A stretch of 64,000 bases of DNA from Mammaliicoccus sciuri (GTDB taxonomy: Bacteria > Bacillota > Bacilli > Staphylococcales > Staphylococcaceae). Both the position numbers and the translations under genes were made by a program. The notes below the pieces were generated by a model, which was not told the DNA's origin, searched no databases, and worked only from the letters and a program-made list of their open reading frames with translations. Positions 29,718 through 39,731 of the stretch are shown here, in pieces (the stretch's first letter is position 1; each line of letters opens with the position of its first letter). Where the stretch lies: the NCBI RefSeq assembly GCF_002901825.1, contig NZ_PPQD01000030.1, forward strand, positions 250,341-314,340, given 5' to 3'.

Positions 29718-31103
29718 TTATTTATGTTGCTTAAACAAAATCGTTACTTCTGTCCCTTTATCGACTTCACTTTCGAAGAAGATTTGAGCATCATGATGTT
29801 CAATAATTGAATCAACAATCGATAACCCTAGACCGTTACTATCAACATGTACATTATGAGATTGATCACCTTTATAAAATCGATCTTTAATATGTTTCAG
29901 CTGTTTCTCAGTCATACCATAACCTTCATCAATAATCGAAACTTGTACAAATTCATTTTGTTCTTTTAGATCAATTTGTATCATACTATGTTCTGGTGAG
30001 TATTTAATAGCATTATTTAGTATATTATAAAGTGCTTGATAAAGTAATTTATGATTACCTTTAATAGTTAAATCATCCATATCAAATAGAACTGAAATTT
30101 CATTGTCTTCTAATAAGAAATTCAGATTTTGAACGACTTCTTTAACGACTTTTTGAACATGTACAGTTTCATTAAATGATAAATGCTCACTATTATCTAA
30201 CTCAGATAACAACAATAATTGTTTCGTTAAATTACTCAAACGATATGCCCTAGCATATATATCTTCTATAATTTGTGTTCTTTTATATTCATCTTGTTCA
30301 TGTTCAAGTTCTCTTAATAAACTTAAAATAGACTGTAGCGGAGATTTAATTTCATGAGATACATTTTGAACAAAGGATTGTCTCATCATTTCTAGCTGTT
30401 TAAGTTCATCTCTCATCTTAATAAATCGGTGTTGTAATATACCTATTTCATCGTCACGTGTTACTTTGATATCGACATCAAAGTCACCTTTTCTTAATGA
30501 TTCAGTCGTCTTCATAAGTCGTCTAATTGGGTTTGCTAATGAATAACTTGAGAAGAGCACGAGTACTAATGAAATTACGACAAGCAATACAAGCAATATC
30601 GCTAAAAATATTCTAAATTCGCCTAACATGGAACCCACACTAGGTCTCAAGAATAACGCATACTCAGCACCTTGATGTTGAATCTTTATACCGACAGTGT
30701 TTCTCGTTTCATTATCAAAGAATCCTGTAATAAAAATATTAAACGGTCTATTCTTAATACCATGATACGTTTTACCGTCTAATACATCTTCAACAGCTTG
30801 GTTGTCTAAATTATATTTTCTAAAGTTATCACCATAATAAGTCGGTTTCAACTTATCATTATACAATACAGCTTGATAATGTAGCTCGCTTAAGTGATTT
30901 AAATAATTATCCAACGACATTTCATTATCATGATCAATATAATCTTGAACATCTTTTAAAGTATTAAACACTTTGTGGTCATTTTTTTCTTTTAAATCTA
31001 TATGATAATAAATATTTGTAAGAATGAAACCTAAAATAGCACTTACGAGCATCACAACTATTGTATAAATCGTTATTCGTTGAGCTAAAGACTTAAACCT
31101 CAT
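29718..31103 (-). CDS. hssS: Heme sensor histidine kinase, HssS-type
   Basis: 461 aa from ATG 31103 (frame open to 31127). TM1 at about 8-30, extracellular sensor (about 31-155), TM2 at about 162-186, HAMP, HisKA with the phosphoacceptor His in FVQNVSHEIKSPLQ, and HATPase with NAIKYS, DEGYGM and NGLGLSIV. The sensor segments YHGIKNRPFNIFITGFFDN and NTVGI closely resemble S. aureus HssS. HssRS senses heme overload and activates the HrtAB efflux pump; no hrtAB is in the window. Overlaps hssR by 11 bases. Confidence 0.85.
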   Translation of the reverse strand: MRFKSLAQRITIYTIVVMLVSAILGFILTNIYYHIDLKEKNDHKVFNTLKDVQDYIDHDNEMSLDNYLNHLSELHYQAVLYNDKLKPTYYGDNFRKYNLDNQAVEDVLDGKTYHGIKNRPFNIFITGFFDNETRNTVGIKIQHQGAEYALFLRPSVGSMLGEFRIFLAILLVLLVVISLVLVLFSSYSLANPIRRLMKTTESLRKGDFDVDIKVTRDDEIGILQHRFIKMRDELKQLEMMRQSFVQNVSHEIKSPLQSILSLLRELEHEQDEYKRTQIIEDIYARAYRLSNLTKQLLLLSELDNSEHLSFNETVHVQKVVKEVVQNLNFLLEDNEISVLFDMDDLTIKGNHKLLYQALYNILNNAIKYSPEHSMIQIDLKEQNEFVQVSIIDEGYGMTEKQLKHIKDRFYKGDQSHNVHVDSNGLGLSIVDSIIEHHDAQIFFESEVDKGTEVTILFKQHK

Positions 31104-31773
31104 GAGCAAGCACCGCCTTGTAACCAACGCCTCTGACGGTTTTAATCAAGACATCACTCTCTAACTTTTCTAATCGCTTTCTAATACGTTTAATATGTAC
31201 ATCAAGCGTTCGTTCGTCTCCTTCGAAATCAATACCCCATACAACTTCAATAATTTTGTCTCGTTGTAATACTTTATCTTTGTTACGCATTAAATAATCT
31301 AGTAATGCAAATTCTTTCTTTGGTAAAAGCATTGTTTTCTGATTAATCGTTATTTCCATATCAACACTATTGATATGTGTATTACCTATTTGAAGTTCAT
31401 TGGATGAATTAATTTTAAACCTGCGTAGAACAGCTTTTATTCTAAATATTAACTCTTTAATTTCAAATGGTTTTGTCACATAATCATCTGTTCCAGCGAG
31501 AAATGCATTTTCTTTATCACTCAACTCATCTCTTGCCGTTAACATGATAACTGGAATATCAAAACTATCCTTAAGTATTTGACACAATTCAAAGCCGTCC
31601 ATACCTGGCATCATAATATCTACAACAGCAATATCAATATATTTATGCTCTACAACTTCTATAGCTTCCTCACCACTGAGACTTGTTATAACATTTATAT
31701 GTTCACGTTCAATTTCTCGCTTCAAATCATTTAAGATAAATTTATCATCATCTACAACTAAACAAGTTACCAT
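31093..31773 (-). CDS. hssR: Heme response regulator, HssR-type
   Basis: 226 aa OmpR/PhoB type. Receiver 1 to about 118 with acidic DDD (8-10), phosphoacceptor Asp in AVVDIMMPGMDGF and Lys in YVTKPFEIKELIFR; winged-helix C-terminal domain (GDERTLDVHIKRIRKRL). MVTCLVVDDD and GTDDYVTKPFE resemble S. aureus HssR. I searched nearby for the GTTCATATT direct repeat bound by HssR and did not see it. Confidence 0.85.
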   Translation of the reverse strand: MVTCLVVDDDKFILNDLKREIEREHINVITSLSGEEAIEVVEHKYIDIAVVDIMMPGMDGFELCQILKDSFDIPVIMLTARDELSDKENAFLAGTDDYVTKPFEIKELIFRIKAVLRRFKINSSNELQIGNTHINSVDMEITINQKTMLLPKKEFALLDYLMRNKDKVLQRDKIIEVVWGIDFEGDERTLDVHIKRIRKRLEKLESDVLIKTVRGVGYKAVLAHEV

Positions 31774-31831
31774 GTCATCACCTCTTTACCTATGATACCA
31801 AATATCTTTGAAAATTTTCATATATACATGA

Positions 31832-31869
31832 ATTCAGGCTGAAATTTCGAATGAAATTTCAGCCTGAAT
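31832..31869 (-). terminator. Terminator downstream of the P450 gene
   Basis: Perfect 17-bp arms ATTCAGGCTGAAATTTC / GAAATTTCAGCCTGAAT around a 4-base loop, 29 bases past the P450 stop. It separates the P450 from hssRS transcription. Confidence 0.8.
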
Positions 31870-31897
31870 AATATTATTATAATGAATCAATTCATGA

Positions 31898-33187
31898 TTA
31901 AACTGATTCTACGTTACGGTTTACTAATGCATTTACATTTTCAATGATTGTACCACTTACGACACGACCTGGTAATTTATTTAAATTAACAGATAGATCT
32001 TGGTCTTTTTTCATATCATATGAAATGTTTCTAGCGAAGTATTTCATAGATTCTTCCATGATGATAATTGTCATCCACTCACCAGCACAACGGTGGTTTG
32101 TATAATAATCGCCACCACCTTGAGGGATTAAATCAAATGGACTTCCGTCCCAATCGCTGAAGCGGTTTGGATAGAATCTTTCTGGATTCTCCCATAAGCC
32201 GTCTCTATGCAATGTTCCGTAAATATCTAATACTAAGAAAGTATCTTTCTCAATCGTATAGCCATCAAATTCGATATCTACTGCTGCTTTACCAGGTAAA
32301 TAAGGTACGAATGGATAGAATCTTCTAACTTCTTGTACAAATTTATAAGCATAGTCATTTTCATTATTGAAGACTTTTTCTGCTTCTCCTGGATAATCAT
32401 GTAATGCTTTCACACCGAAACTAATAAAACGATTAATCGCGACTAGAGGACGCACAACGTTCATTAAATCGATCGCACACAATCTAGAATCCATTAAATT
32501 ACCTTCAAAATCTTCCCAGTGACTAAATTCATGTAATGCTGTACCTTGTGGAGGTGTTAATTTACCTTCACGTACTGCAATAATTTGATTTTCTAGGAAT
32601 GTTTCCACTCTATCTCTTGCTTTTTTAGCTTCTCTATATCCTTTGAATGCAGTACCGATATTTTTAAATGAATCAATCATTGTATCCATATCTTGGGCAC
32701 AGCTTTCAATTTCTTCAGGAGATGCGATAACGCCTGCCCATCTAAATCCAACTTTAGTTAATAAGATAATAGATTCTTTATAAACGTTAACTTCGTCCAT
32801 TCTTTCCATACGTTCAGTATTCATGAACCAAGTACTACGTGTAAGTTCTCTCAAATATTCTAAATTTTCTTCAGTCATTAATGACATAAATAGAGCTTTA
32901 CGGTCTATGTGTTTTTTACCACCAGTAGTATGTATAGCGCCTTTACCGAATAAAGTATTAACAACACGTTTTGGTAACGTACCTTGTCTTTCAATTAAAT
33001 CGTTATTATAAAAAAGCTCTGCTGCTTCTTTACCACTGATTACAACTGTTCTTCTTCCGCCTAATGCTCTTAATTCAAAAATATTTGTATCAAATTTCTC
33101 AAGTCTATTTGGTACATATTTATAGCCTTCTTTCAAAACTTTAAATGTACTGTCTAGACCTCTATCTTTTGGTATTTGCTTACCCAT
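31898..33187 (-). CDS. CYP152 cytochrome P450 fatty acid peroxygenase / decarboxylase, OleT-like
   Basis: 429 aa from MGKQIPKDRGLD, start set by AGGGGGC (frame open to 33262). CYP152 enzymes use hydrogen peroxide to hydroxylate or decarboxylate fatty acids. Heme-ligand loop NHRCAGEW, substrate-carboxylate Arg in RPLVAINRF. The distal-pocket segment TLFGKGAIHTTGGKKH has Phe (about residue 80) and His (about 86) at the positions of Phe79 and His85 of Jeotgalicoccus OleT, where B. subtilis CYP152A1 has Gln85. The whole sequence is close to OleT. So terminal-alkene formation is possible; actual product balance is not predictable from sequence. It is 75 bases downstream of the S41-like gene. Confidence 0.9.
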   Translation of the reverse strand: MGKQIPKDRGLDSTFKVLKEGYKYVPNRLEKFDTNIFELRALGGRRTVVISGKEAAELFYNNDLIERQGTLPKRVVNTLFGKGAIHTTGGKKHIDRKALFMSLMTEENLEYLRELTRSTWFMNTERMERMDEVNVYKESIILLTKVGFRWAGVIASPEEIESCAQDMDTMIDSFKNIGTAFKGYREAKKARDRVETFLENQIIAVREGKLTPPQGTALHEFSHWEDFEGNLMDSRLCAIDLMNVVRPLVAINRFISFGVKALHDYPGEAEKVFNNENDYAYKFVQEVRRFYPFVPYLPGKAAVDIEFDGYTIEKDTFLVLDIYGTLHRDGLWENPERFYPNRFSDWDGSPFDLIPQGGGDYYTNHRCAGEWMTIIIMEESMKYFARNISYDMKKDQDLSVNLNKLPGRVVSGTIIENVNALVNRNVESV

Positions 33188-33262
33188 AAAGTTAATGCCC
33201 CCTAGAATTTTTGTAAATTTTATATACTTACATATTATTTCATTTTCTGTGAAAATAATCAA

Positions 33263-34459
33263 TCAACTACTATTATCAATTGAAAATTTTATATCTTTGT
33301 CAACTAATGCATGTCTTTTTGACCACTCAATTAGCGTATCTGGATAAACGACATCATCTTGAATCGATTGATTTAGATTTTCAACTGGAAAACTGAGTAT
33401 AAATCGTTGATCAATAATTTCATCAACAATATTAAAAAACGCTAGATTTCCACTCGTTGGTCTTCCGACAAGATTGACTATTCCCGATTTTACTACTTTA
33501 TAAACGAGCCATTCAGCTGCATAAGATGTATCTTTATCAATCAAGATCACAATTTCTTCAAATCGACTTAATCCGATAAAATCAATTTTATCATCATCAA
33601 AGAATTTCCAATCACCAACAGGTTGATCTAAAATATTTTGATAAAAAGCTTGTTCATTCATTTCACTGCATGCTTTATACAAACGTTCTAATTTTTGCTT
33701 AAATAACGACTTATGACGCTCTCGCTCAACCTTTACTTGTGTGTCTTTCGTTAATATTGTTTCTTGATTGCCAATCTCATAAAAATAAGGCATAAGAAAC
33801 TCTGCGATACTCAAATTTTTAAATTGTGCATTTCTAAAATCAAAAATGACTTTTTTAGATGATTCTTGAATTTTGGATAATTTGTATAACGCTTCAACAG
33901 CTTGTTCAAAACGAATATCACCGTTAAATTCTAATATTGGTACATCATCCTTAACCGTCACATCAATCGTATGTTCTGTACTCACCGGATAATGTCTCAA
34001 TTCAAAGTGATAAGTTTGATTCGCTCTTTTTACTTCTACTTCATTTTGGAAAGTTAAAATATGTCCCCATTCTTCTCTATGGTATGGTTCATCTTTTAAT
34101 AAACGATGATATCTCATTCTACAATATTCAATAGAATCCCCTGATAACTGTGTAATTTCATCACCAACAACAAAGCGTATATCATCCAGCACTTTCGTAA
34201 CAACTAAAGCATCTTTAGTAGCTCTTACCTTAATTCCAACTTGTTTGTCAGGAATTTTCAATGCCTTAATAGACGTACTCAACAGGCCTATATCATAAAA
34301 GAAATTATTCATAACTTCAATAAAGACTTGATCAGACAGATGAGATGAGGTCACAATATTTTTATACTCTTCATAAATAGCGTGCTTTTGATCAGCATCT
34401 ACAATAGCATGTTCTGTTTGACGATATACATATTCATATAAAGACACATAAGGAAGCAT
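33263..34459 (-). CDS. S41-like peptidase-fold protein, active site apparently altered
   Basis: 398 aa from ATG 34459, with GGGGTGA upstream (a GTG at 34468 is possible). No signal peptide. A PDZ-like segment (VVTKVLDDIRFVVGDEITQL, about 87-107) is followed by an S41/tail-specific-protease-like fold: KKVIFDFRNAQF (cf. DLRxNxGG), VILIDKDTSYAAEWLV (cf. TxSAAE) and IVNLVGRPTSGNL (cf. GExTxG). At the usual catalytic serine a Tyr aligns, so it may be inactive or use a shifted Ser. Probably cytoplasmic. It may be co-transcribed with the P450. Function unknown. Confidence 0.65.
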   Translation of the reverse strand: MLPYVSLYEYVYRQTEHAIVDADQKHAIYEEYKNIVTSSHLSDQVFIEVMNNFFYDIGLLSTSIKALKIPDKQVGIKVRATKDALVVTKVLDDIRFVVGDEITQLSGDSIEYCRMRYHRLLKDEPYHREEWGHILTFQNEVEVKRANQTYHFELRHYPVSTEHTIDVTVKDDVPILEFNGDIRFEQAVEALYKLSKIQESSKKVIFDFRNAQFKNLSIAEFLMPYFYEIGNQETILTKDTQVKVERERHKSLFKQKLERLYKACSEMNEQAFYQNILDQPVGDWKFFDDDKIDFIGLSRFEEIVILIDKDTSYAAEWLVYKVVKSGIVNLVGRPTSGNLAFFNIVDEIIDQRFILSFPVENLNQSIQDDVVYPDTLIEWSKRHALVDKDIKFSIDNSS

Positions 34460-34532
34460 ATTTTTCACCCCAGACTCATTTTCTAAATTTTACTAAGAAC
34501 TAAACATTAAATCAATAGTGTATAAAAATAGA

Positions 34533-34560
34533 GACTGAAACACTGTTTAATGTTTCAGTC
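34533..34560 (-). terminator. stk1 terminator
   Basis: GACTGAAACA and TGTTTCAGTC arms 29 bases past stk1, followed on the minus strand by TCTATTTTTAT. Confidence 0.8.
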
Positions 34561-34589
34561 CCTCAAATAGCTATATACTTTTCATATAT

Positions 34590-36581
34590 TTAGAAATCAT
34601 CGTAATCAATTGTGTTACTTTCAACCTCTTTACCATCTACTTCAACGCGATATTCAGCTGATTCGCCTTTTGGAATCGTGAAATTAATGTTTCTTGTTGT
34701 ATCTTTTTTAATCGTAAAGGAATCTGCAACTTTTTTGATATCATTTGATTTATCTTTAACAAAGATTTCTACTTTCTGACCTTTTTTACTATCAGAACCT
34801 GTAAATGGTATATAAACGGATTGTGTATATGTTTTATCTCTTGCGTTATCATCACTGTCATCTTTTTTATCTTTATCGTCTGATTTATCTGAGTTAGAGT
34901 CTTTATCTTCACCTTTAGATACATCAAAATAAATCGTTGATTCGACTGGCAATTGTCCATCTTTAAATGATTGTTTAACGATTGTATCTGCTGGTTCATC
35001 ACTTTCAACTTCAGATTGTTCTACTTTAAATCCAAGCGCTTCAAGTTCAGAAGTTGCTTTACTGATTTCTTCACCTGTATAATCTTTAACGTATTCTTGT
35101 TTTACGCCGATTGATTTTGTCAAAATAATCATCGTATCTTTAGGTACAACTTTAGAACCTGGTTCGATATTTTGATTAATCACTGTGCCATTCGCCGCTT
35201 TATCATACTGTTCTTTTATACGGACAGATTCAAAGCCTTGTTTTTCTAATTGCTTTTTCGTTTTGTCTGCTGATTTTCCAACATAATCTTCTATGGTAAA
35301 CGTCTTAACACCTTGAGATATCACTAAATCAACTTTAGTCATTTCTTTAACCTTACTACCCACTTTAGGTGTTACTTTCATAACTTCGCCTTCTTTAAAG
35401 CTATTACTATAGGCTTCTGTTATTTTACCTTTACTTAAACCTTTTTCATCTATTAAAGCTAAGGCTTCACCACGTGATTTACCTAATAAGTTAGGCACGT
35501 CTACATATTTAGGAGCCGTTAAGGCAAAACCAATTGCACCTACTAACATACATAATAGTAAAATGGGTACAAAAACGATTAACCATTTATTACGCTTACG
35601 TTTAGGTTTATTTGTTTCCATATTTTGTTGTTGTGCATTAGCATTTTGTTGCGTCGTTGCAATTGGAACAGTCTTTGTATCACTTTCTTCTTCATCAGCT
35701 TTTATAACGGGCATTGTTTTAGTATCTGAATCAGACTCATACCTAGGTAATTCATCTTTACGTTCATCGTCCAATGCTGTTAAAAGGTCATAATACATTT
35801 CATTTGTATCACGGTACCTTAGTGATTTTTCTTTACGAGTTGCTTTCATAATGACATTTTCTATACTTTGAGGTATAGATGGTCGTTCTTTTCTAATAGA
35901 TGGCAACTCTTCTTGAATATGTTTAATGGCTACACTTACAGGCGTTTCCCCATTAAATGGCGGGTGTCCTGTTAATAATTCATACAATACAATACCAATA
36001 GAATAAATATCTGATGATTCATCTGTTGATTGACCTTTAGCTTGTTCAGGCGATAAATATTGAACAGAACCCATAACATGATTCGTTTCTGTTAAAGCTG
36101 TTTCACTTAATGCCCTTGCGATACCAAAGTCTAATATTTTTAAAGTCCCATTTTTAGTCATGAGAATGTTTTGCGGTTTAATATCTCGATGAATAATTCG
36201 ATGATGATGAGCATGTGCGATACCTTTTAAGATTTGAAGCGTCATTTCAACCGCTTCATCTGCAGATAACTTACCTTCTTTACATAGATACTCCTTTAAT
36301 GTTGGTCCTTCTATATATTCCATAACAAGGTAATAACAATTATCATCTTCTTCTACATCAAGTACATTCACAACGTTACTATGACTTAAAATCGTCGTAT
36401 TTTGAACTTCTCGTTCGAATCGTTCAACTGCTTTTTCTTTTTCATAAGGCGGTATGTTGATTACTTTCACTGCTACATCACGGTTCAAGATCTTATCTTT
36501 CGCTAAATAGACGTTACTCATACCACCGCCACCAAGATACTTCACAAATTCATAGCGACCGGCGATTATGCGACCTATCAT
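34590..36581 (-). CDS. stk1: PASTA-domain Ser/Thr protein kinase (Stk1/PknB/PrkC)
   Basis: 663 aa. N-terminal kinase: GGGGMSNVYLA (P-loop), HRDIKPQN (catalytic), DFG, GSVQYLSPEQAKG; membrane helix near 335-357; three PASTA repeats (from YVDVPNLLG, FTIEDYVG and YVKDYTG) that bind muropeptides and lipid II; and a Ser/Asp/Lys-rich linker before a C-terminal Ig-like domain. Controls wall metabolism, division and beta-lactam response. Overlaps stp as ATGA. Confidence 0.97.
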   Translation of the reverse strand: MIGRIIAGRYEFVKYLGGGGMSNVYLAKDKILNRDVAVKVINIPPYEKEKAVERFEREVQNTTILSHSNVVNVLDVEEDDNCYYLVMEYIEGPTLKEYLCKEGKLSADEAVEMTLQILKGIAHAHHHRIIHRDIKPQNILMTKNGTLKILDFGIARALSETALTETNHVMGSVQYLSPEQAKGQSTDESSDIYSIGIVLYELLTGHPPFNGETPVSVAIKHIQEELPSIRKERPSIPQSIENVIMKATRKEKSLRYRDTNEMYYDLLTALDDERKDELPRYESDSDTKTMPVIKADEEESDTKTVPIATTQQNANAQQQNMETNKPKRKRNKWLIVFVPILLLCMLVGAIGFALTAPKYVDVPNLLGKSRGEALALIDEKGLSKGKITEAYSNSFKEGEVMKVTPKVGSKVKEMTKVDLVISQGVKTFTIEDYVGKSADKTKKQLEKQGFESVRIKEQYDKAANGTVINQNIEPGSKVVPKDTMIILTKSIGVKQEYVKDYTGEEISKATSELEALGFKVEQSEVESDEPADTIVKQSFKDGQLPVESTIYFDVSKGEDKDSNSDKSDDKDKKDDSDDNARDKTYTQSVYIPFTGSDSKKGQKVEIFVKDKSNDIKKVADSFTIKKDTTRNINFTIPKGESAEYRVEVDGKEVESNTIDYDDF

Positions 36582-37321
36582 ATTTTTCCACCTTCAAATG
36601 GATATAATATTAACGAGATATTATCTTTACCTTCGACTTCGATTGTTTCTTCGATAAGCGTTTCACCAATATCATCAACCGTACCTTTATGAGACATCAC
36701 AATTTGTTGAACGTCATCTTCATGTAAGTAATCTGTTAAACCATCTGAATTTAAAAGCAAATAATCATAAAATTTTGTATTGTAGTAAAAAATATCTGGG
36801 TTAACACGTTTATCTGTTCCCATAACTTTTGTAATAATGTTTCTTTGAGGATGCGTGAAAGCCTCCTCTTTCGTAATTTCTCCAATCGTAACAAGATGAT
36901 TAACAAATGTATGATCATTTGTTAATTGCATCATTTCACGACTGTTCATCAAATAAGCACGTGAATCACCTATATTAGCTACAACGATGTCTTTTTCATA
37001 GACTAAAGCACAAACACAAGTTGTACCCATTCCTCTATACATCTCATTGTTCATAGACTCGTTATATAATTGTCTGTTTATATCAGCTAAGTTAGATTGT
37101 AACCAATCTTCAGCATGATCATATTCAATATAATTTTCATCTTCGAATCTAGCTTTAAGTGAATCATTCACAAATTGGCTTGCAACTTCACCTGCAGCAT
37201 GTCCACCCATACCATCACAAATCACTAATAAAACTTGACCCGTTTGATTTGTATAGATACCACCTGCATCTTCATTTTGTTCTCGAAATTGACCGACATC
37301 TGTAAAAAACCGTGCTTCCAT
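36578..37321 (-). CDS. stp: PPM-family Ser/Thr phosphatase Stp
   Basis: 247 aa. Metal-dependent PP2C phosphatase that reverses Stk1 phosphorylation. Motifs VGQFREQNEDAG, CDGMGGHAAGEVAS, GDSRAYLM, LNSDGLTDYL and GKDNISLILYP contain the metal-binding aspartates. Six bases after rlmN and coupled to stk1. Confidence 0.97.
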   Translation of the reverse strand: MEARFFTDVGQFREQNEDAGGIYTNQTGQVLLVICDGMGGHAAGEVASQFVNDSLKARFEDENYIEYDHAEDWLQSNLADINRQLYNESMNNEMYRGMGTTCVCALVYEKDIVVANIGDSRAYLMNSREMMQLTNDHTFVNHLVTIGEITKEEAFTHPQRNIITKVMGTDKRVNPDIFYYNTKFYDYLLLNSDGLTDYLHEDDVQQIVMSHKGTVDDIGETLIEETIEVEGKDNISLILYPFEGGKI

Positions 37322-37327
37322 GATTTG

Positions 37328-38419
37328 TTACCTCGTTTCTTCTTTTCGCTCTTTTGCTCTTAGTTGTCCACATGCAGCATCAATATCTGCACCTTGATTA
37401 CGTCTTATTGTAGCATTTATCCCGTTTCTTTTTAATTCTTTTTCAAATTTAAAGATATCTTCTTTTGATGTTTTTACATAGTCACGTTCTGGTACGTGGT
37501 TAACTGGAATTAAGTTCACGTGACAGTTTAAATGTTTAATTAGTTTTGCCAATGCTTTTGCATGATGAACTTGGTCATTTACACCTCCGAACAAACCATA
37601 TTCAAAAGTGATTCTTCTATTCGTTTTATTGACATAGTATTCAATAGCTTCCATTAATTTATCTAAATCATAAGCTCTGTTTATAGGCATCAATCTTGAA
37701 CGTGTTTCATTATCAGCTGCATGTAAACTTAACGCAAAGTTTATTTGTAGGGATTCATTAGCAAAATCGTAAATTTTAGGGATGATACCTGATGTAGAAA
37801 CTGTTATATGACGTGCTCCGATGTTTAAACCTTTATCATGATTAATGATTTTTAAGAATCCCATCATTTCATCATAGTTCTCAAATGGTTCACCAATACC
37901 CATAATAACAACTTGGCTGACACGCTCATCCGTAGCATCTAAAGCTTTTTGAACTGTTAATACTTGTGCAACAATTTCACCCGCTTCAAGGTTACGTTTC
38001 AAACCACCGATTGATGAGGCACAGAACGTACAACCTATACGACAACCTACTTGAGTTGTCACACAAACTGAATTCCCATATTCATGTCTCATTAATACTG
38101 TTTCAATCGTGTATCCATCTTGTAATTCAAAAAGAAACTTGATTGTTCCATCTTTACTTTCTTGTTTAACAGCTACTTCTAACGTTGTAATTTCAAATGA
38201 TTGTACAAGTTTTTCTCTCAATTCTTTTGAAAGATTTGTCATTTCGCTAAAAGCGTCTACTCTTTTAACATATAACCAATCAAAAATTTGTTTAGCTCTA
38301 AACTTTGGTTCTGATTGATCGATCAACCAATCTTCTAATTCTCCTAATTGTAATGAATATATTGAAGGTCTTTCGAAGTTTGGCATAAATTTATTGCGTT
38401 TTTTCTGTATCGCTGGCAT
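37328..38419 (-). CDS. rlmN: Dual-specificity rRNA/tRNA methyltransferase RlmN
   Basis: 363 aa from [11 protein letters not shown], with AAGGAAAG upstream (frame open to 38461). Radical SAM enzyme methylating C2 of A2503 in 23S rRNA and A37 in tRNAs. Cluster motif [20 protein letters not shown], and the C-terminal methyl-carrying Cys in [10 protein letters not shown]. One base after the rsmB stop. Confidence 0.96.
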   Translation of the reverse strand: MPAIQKKRNKFMPNFERPSIYSLQLGELEDWLIDQSEPKFRAKQIFDWLYVKRVDAFSEMTNLSKELREKLVQSFEITTLEVAVKQESKDGTIKFLFELQDGYTIETVLMRHEYGNSVCVTTQVGCRIGCTFCASSIGGLKRNLEAGEIVAQVLTVQKALDATDERVSQVVIMGIGEPFENYDEMMGFLKIINHDKGLNIGARHITVSTSGIIPKIYDFANESLQINFALSLHAADNETRSRLMPINRAYDLDKLMEAIEYYVNKTNRRITFEYGLFGGVNDQVHHAKALAKLIKHLNCHVNLIPVNHVPERDYVKTSKEDIFKFEKELKRNGINATIRRNQGADIDAACGQLRAKERKEETR

Positions 38420-38420
38420 A

Positions 38421-39731
38421 TTAACTTTCCTTTCTCTTAATTTTAGTAATAAAGAAACCATCTGAATTATAATCTTGAGGTAGTAGCTGTAATGTTTTAG
38501 TTTCTTGATTTGTTCTTGGATCTATAAATGGTGCGAATTCAAATTCTGGATTTGCTTTTAAGAATGAATAAACAACATTTTCATTTTCCATTTGTTCGAT
38601 TGTACAAGTTGAGTACACAAGTTCTCCATTAGGTGCGAGAGATTTACTCGCATTTTCAAGAATTTCTAATTGTAAGTGCCACAATGATTCAACATCCTTT
38701 GACGTCTTGTCATACTTAATTTCAGGCTTTCTTCTCATGACACCAAATCCACTACACGGTGCATCTACAAGGATGTAATCATATGTTTGATCAAAAGGCT
38801 GAGTGGCATCATGTACAGCTGCTGTTACATTTTTAAGTCTTAATTTTTTGATATTAAAATCAATTAAATCTATTTTATGTGGGTGAATGTCAAATGCATC
38901 AACATGACCAGTTTGATTCATCATTTCAGCGATATGACAAGTCTTACCACCTGGTGCACTACATGTATCTAACACTGTACTATTCGGTTTCGGATTCAAA
39001 ATTTCTGCTACAAACATTGAACTCTTATCTTGTACAGATAATAAACCATCTTTAAATAATCTATCATTTACAATAGCTTCACCTTTAACATGTAAACATC
39101 TTTCTATGTCTTTATCTATTTCGACAGTATAACCATTACTTTGTAATCTTTCAACTGCATCTTCAACAGATATGCGTGTTGTATTCACTCTTACGGTTGT
39201 ATCTGGCGGTGTTAAACTTAGTAAACACATTTCTCTTGTCTTTTCATATCCAAAATGTGTAATCCAATGTTTTGTTAACCATAAAGGTACACTACCCTCA
39301 ATTGAAAGTTTTTTATCATCATGTTTGATTTCATCTAAAGTTCTTAATGGTGTAGACATGAAATTTCTAAGAATTGCATTGATTGCTTTACTATTGTGTA
39401 AATCACCGCGTACTTTAGCAATATTAACAGCTTCATTGATAATCGCGTGATTTGGAACTTTATCTAAATATACATATTGATATGCACTCATGATTAATAG
39501 ACGTTTCATCCATCCTTTTAACTTGGTCTTAATAAAAGGCTCAATTAAATATTCTAAAGTGATTTTTCTTTGTAAAGTACCATATACAAGTTCTGTTAAT
39601 AATCCAACATCTTTTTTAGATACAGCTTCGTTTTTTATCGCTTCATTAAGTTGTAGATTACTATATGCTTCACCTGTCAGTACATCATCTAGAATCGTTA
39701 ATGCAACGTTTCTTACATTGTTTTTCATCAT
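38421..39731 (-). CDS. rsmB: 16S rRNA (cytosine-967-C5)-methyltransferase RsmB
   Basis: 436 aa. NusB-like N-terminal domain (1 to about 140) fused to a SAM methyltransferase domain with [15 protein letters not shown], the catalytic Cys in [16 protein letters not shown] and the second Cys in [11 protein letters not shown]. Overlaps fmt by four bases. Confidence 0.96.
   Translation of the reverse strand: MMKNNVRNVALTILDDVLTGEAYSNLQLNEAIKNEAVSKKDVGLLTELVYGTLQRKITLEYLIEPFIKTKLKGWMKRLLIMSAYQYVYLDKVPNHAIINEAVNIAKVRGDLHNSKAINAILRNFMSTPLRTLDEIKHDDKKLSIEGSVPLWLTKHWITHFGYEKTREMCLLSLTPPDTTVRVNTTRISVEDAVERLQSNGYTVEIDKDIERCLHVKGEAIVNDRLFKDGLLSVQDKSSMFVAEILNPKPNSTVLDTCSAPGGKTCHIAEMMNQTGHVDAFDIHPHKIDLIDFNIKKLRLKNVTAAVHDATQPFDQTYDYILVDAPCSGFGVMRRKPEIKYDKTSKDVESLWHLQLEILENASKSLAPNGELVYSTCTIEQMENENVVYSFLKANPEFEFAPFIDPRTNQETKTLQLLPQDYNSDGFFITKIKRKES

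Noticed and set aside
31774-33262. HssR-binding direct repeat near hssR or the P450 gene
   Set aside because: No GTTCATATT-type repeat seen in the intergenic stretches.
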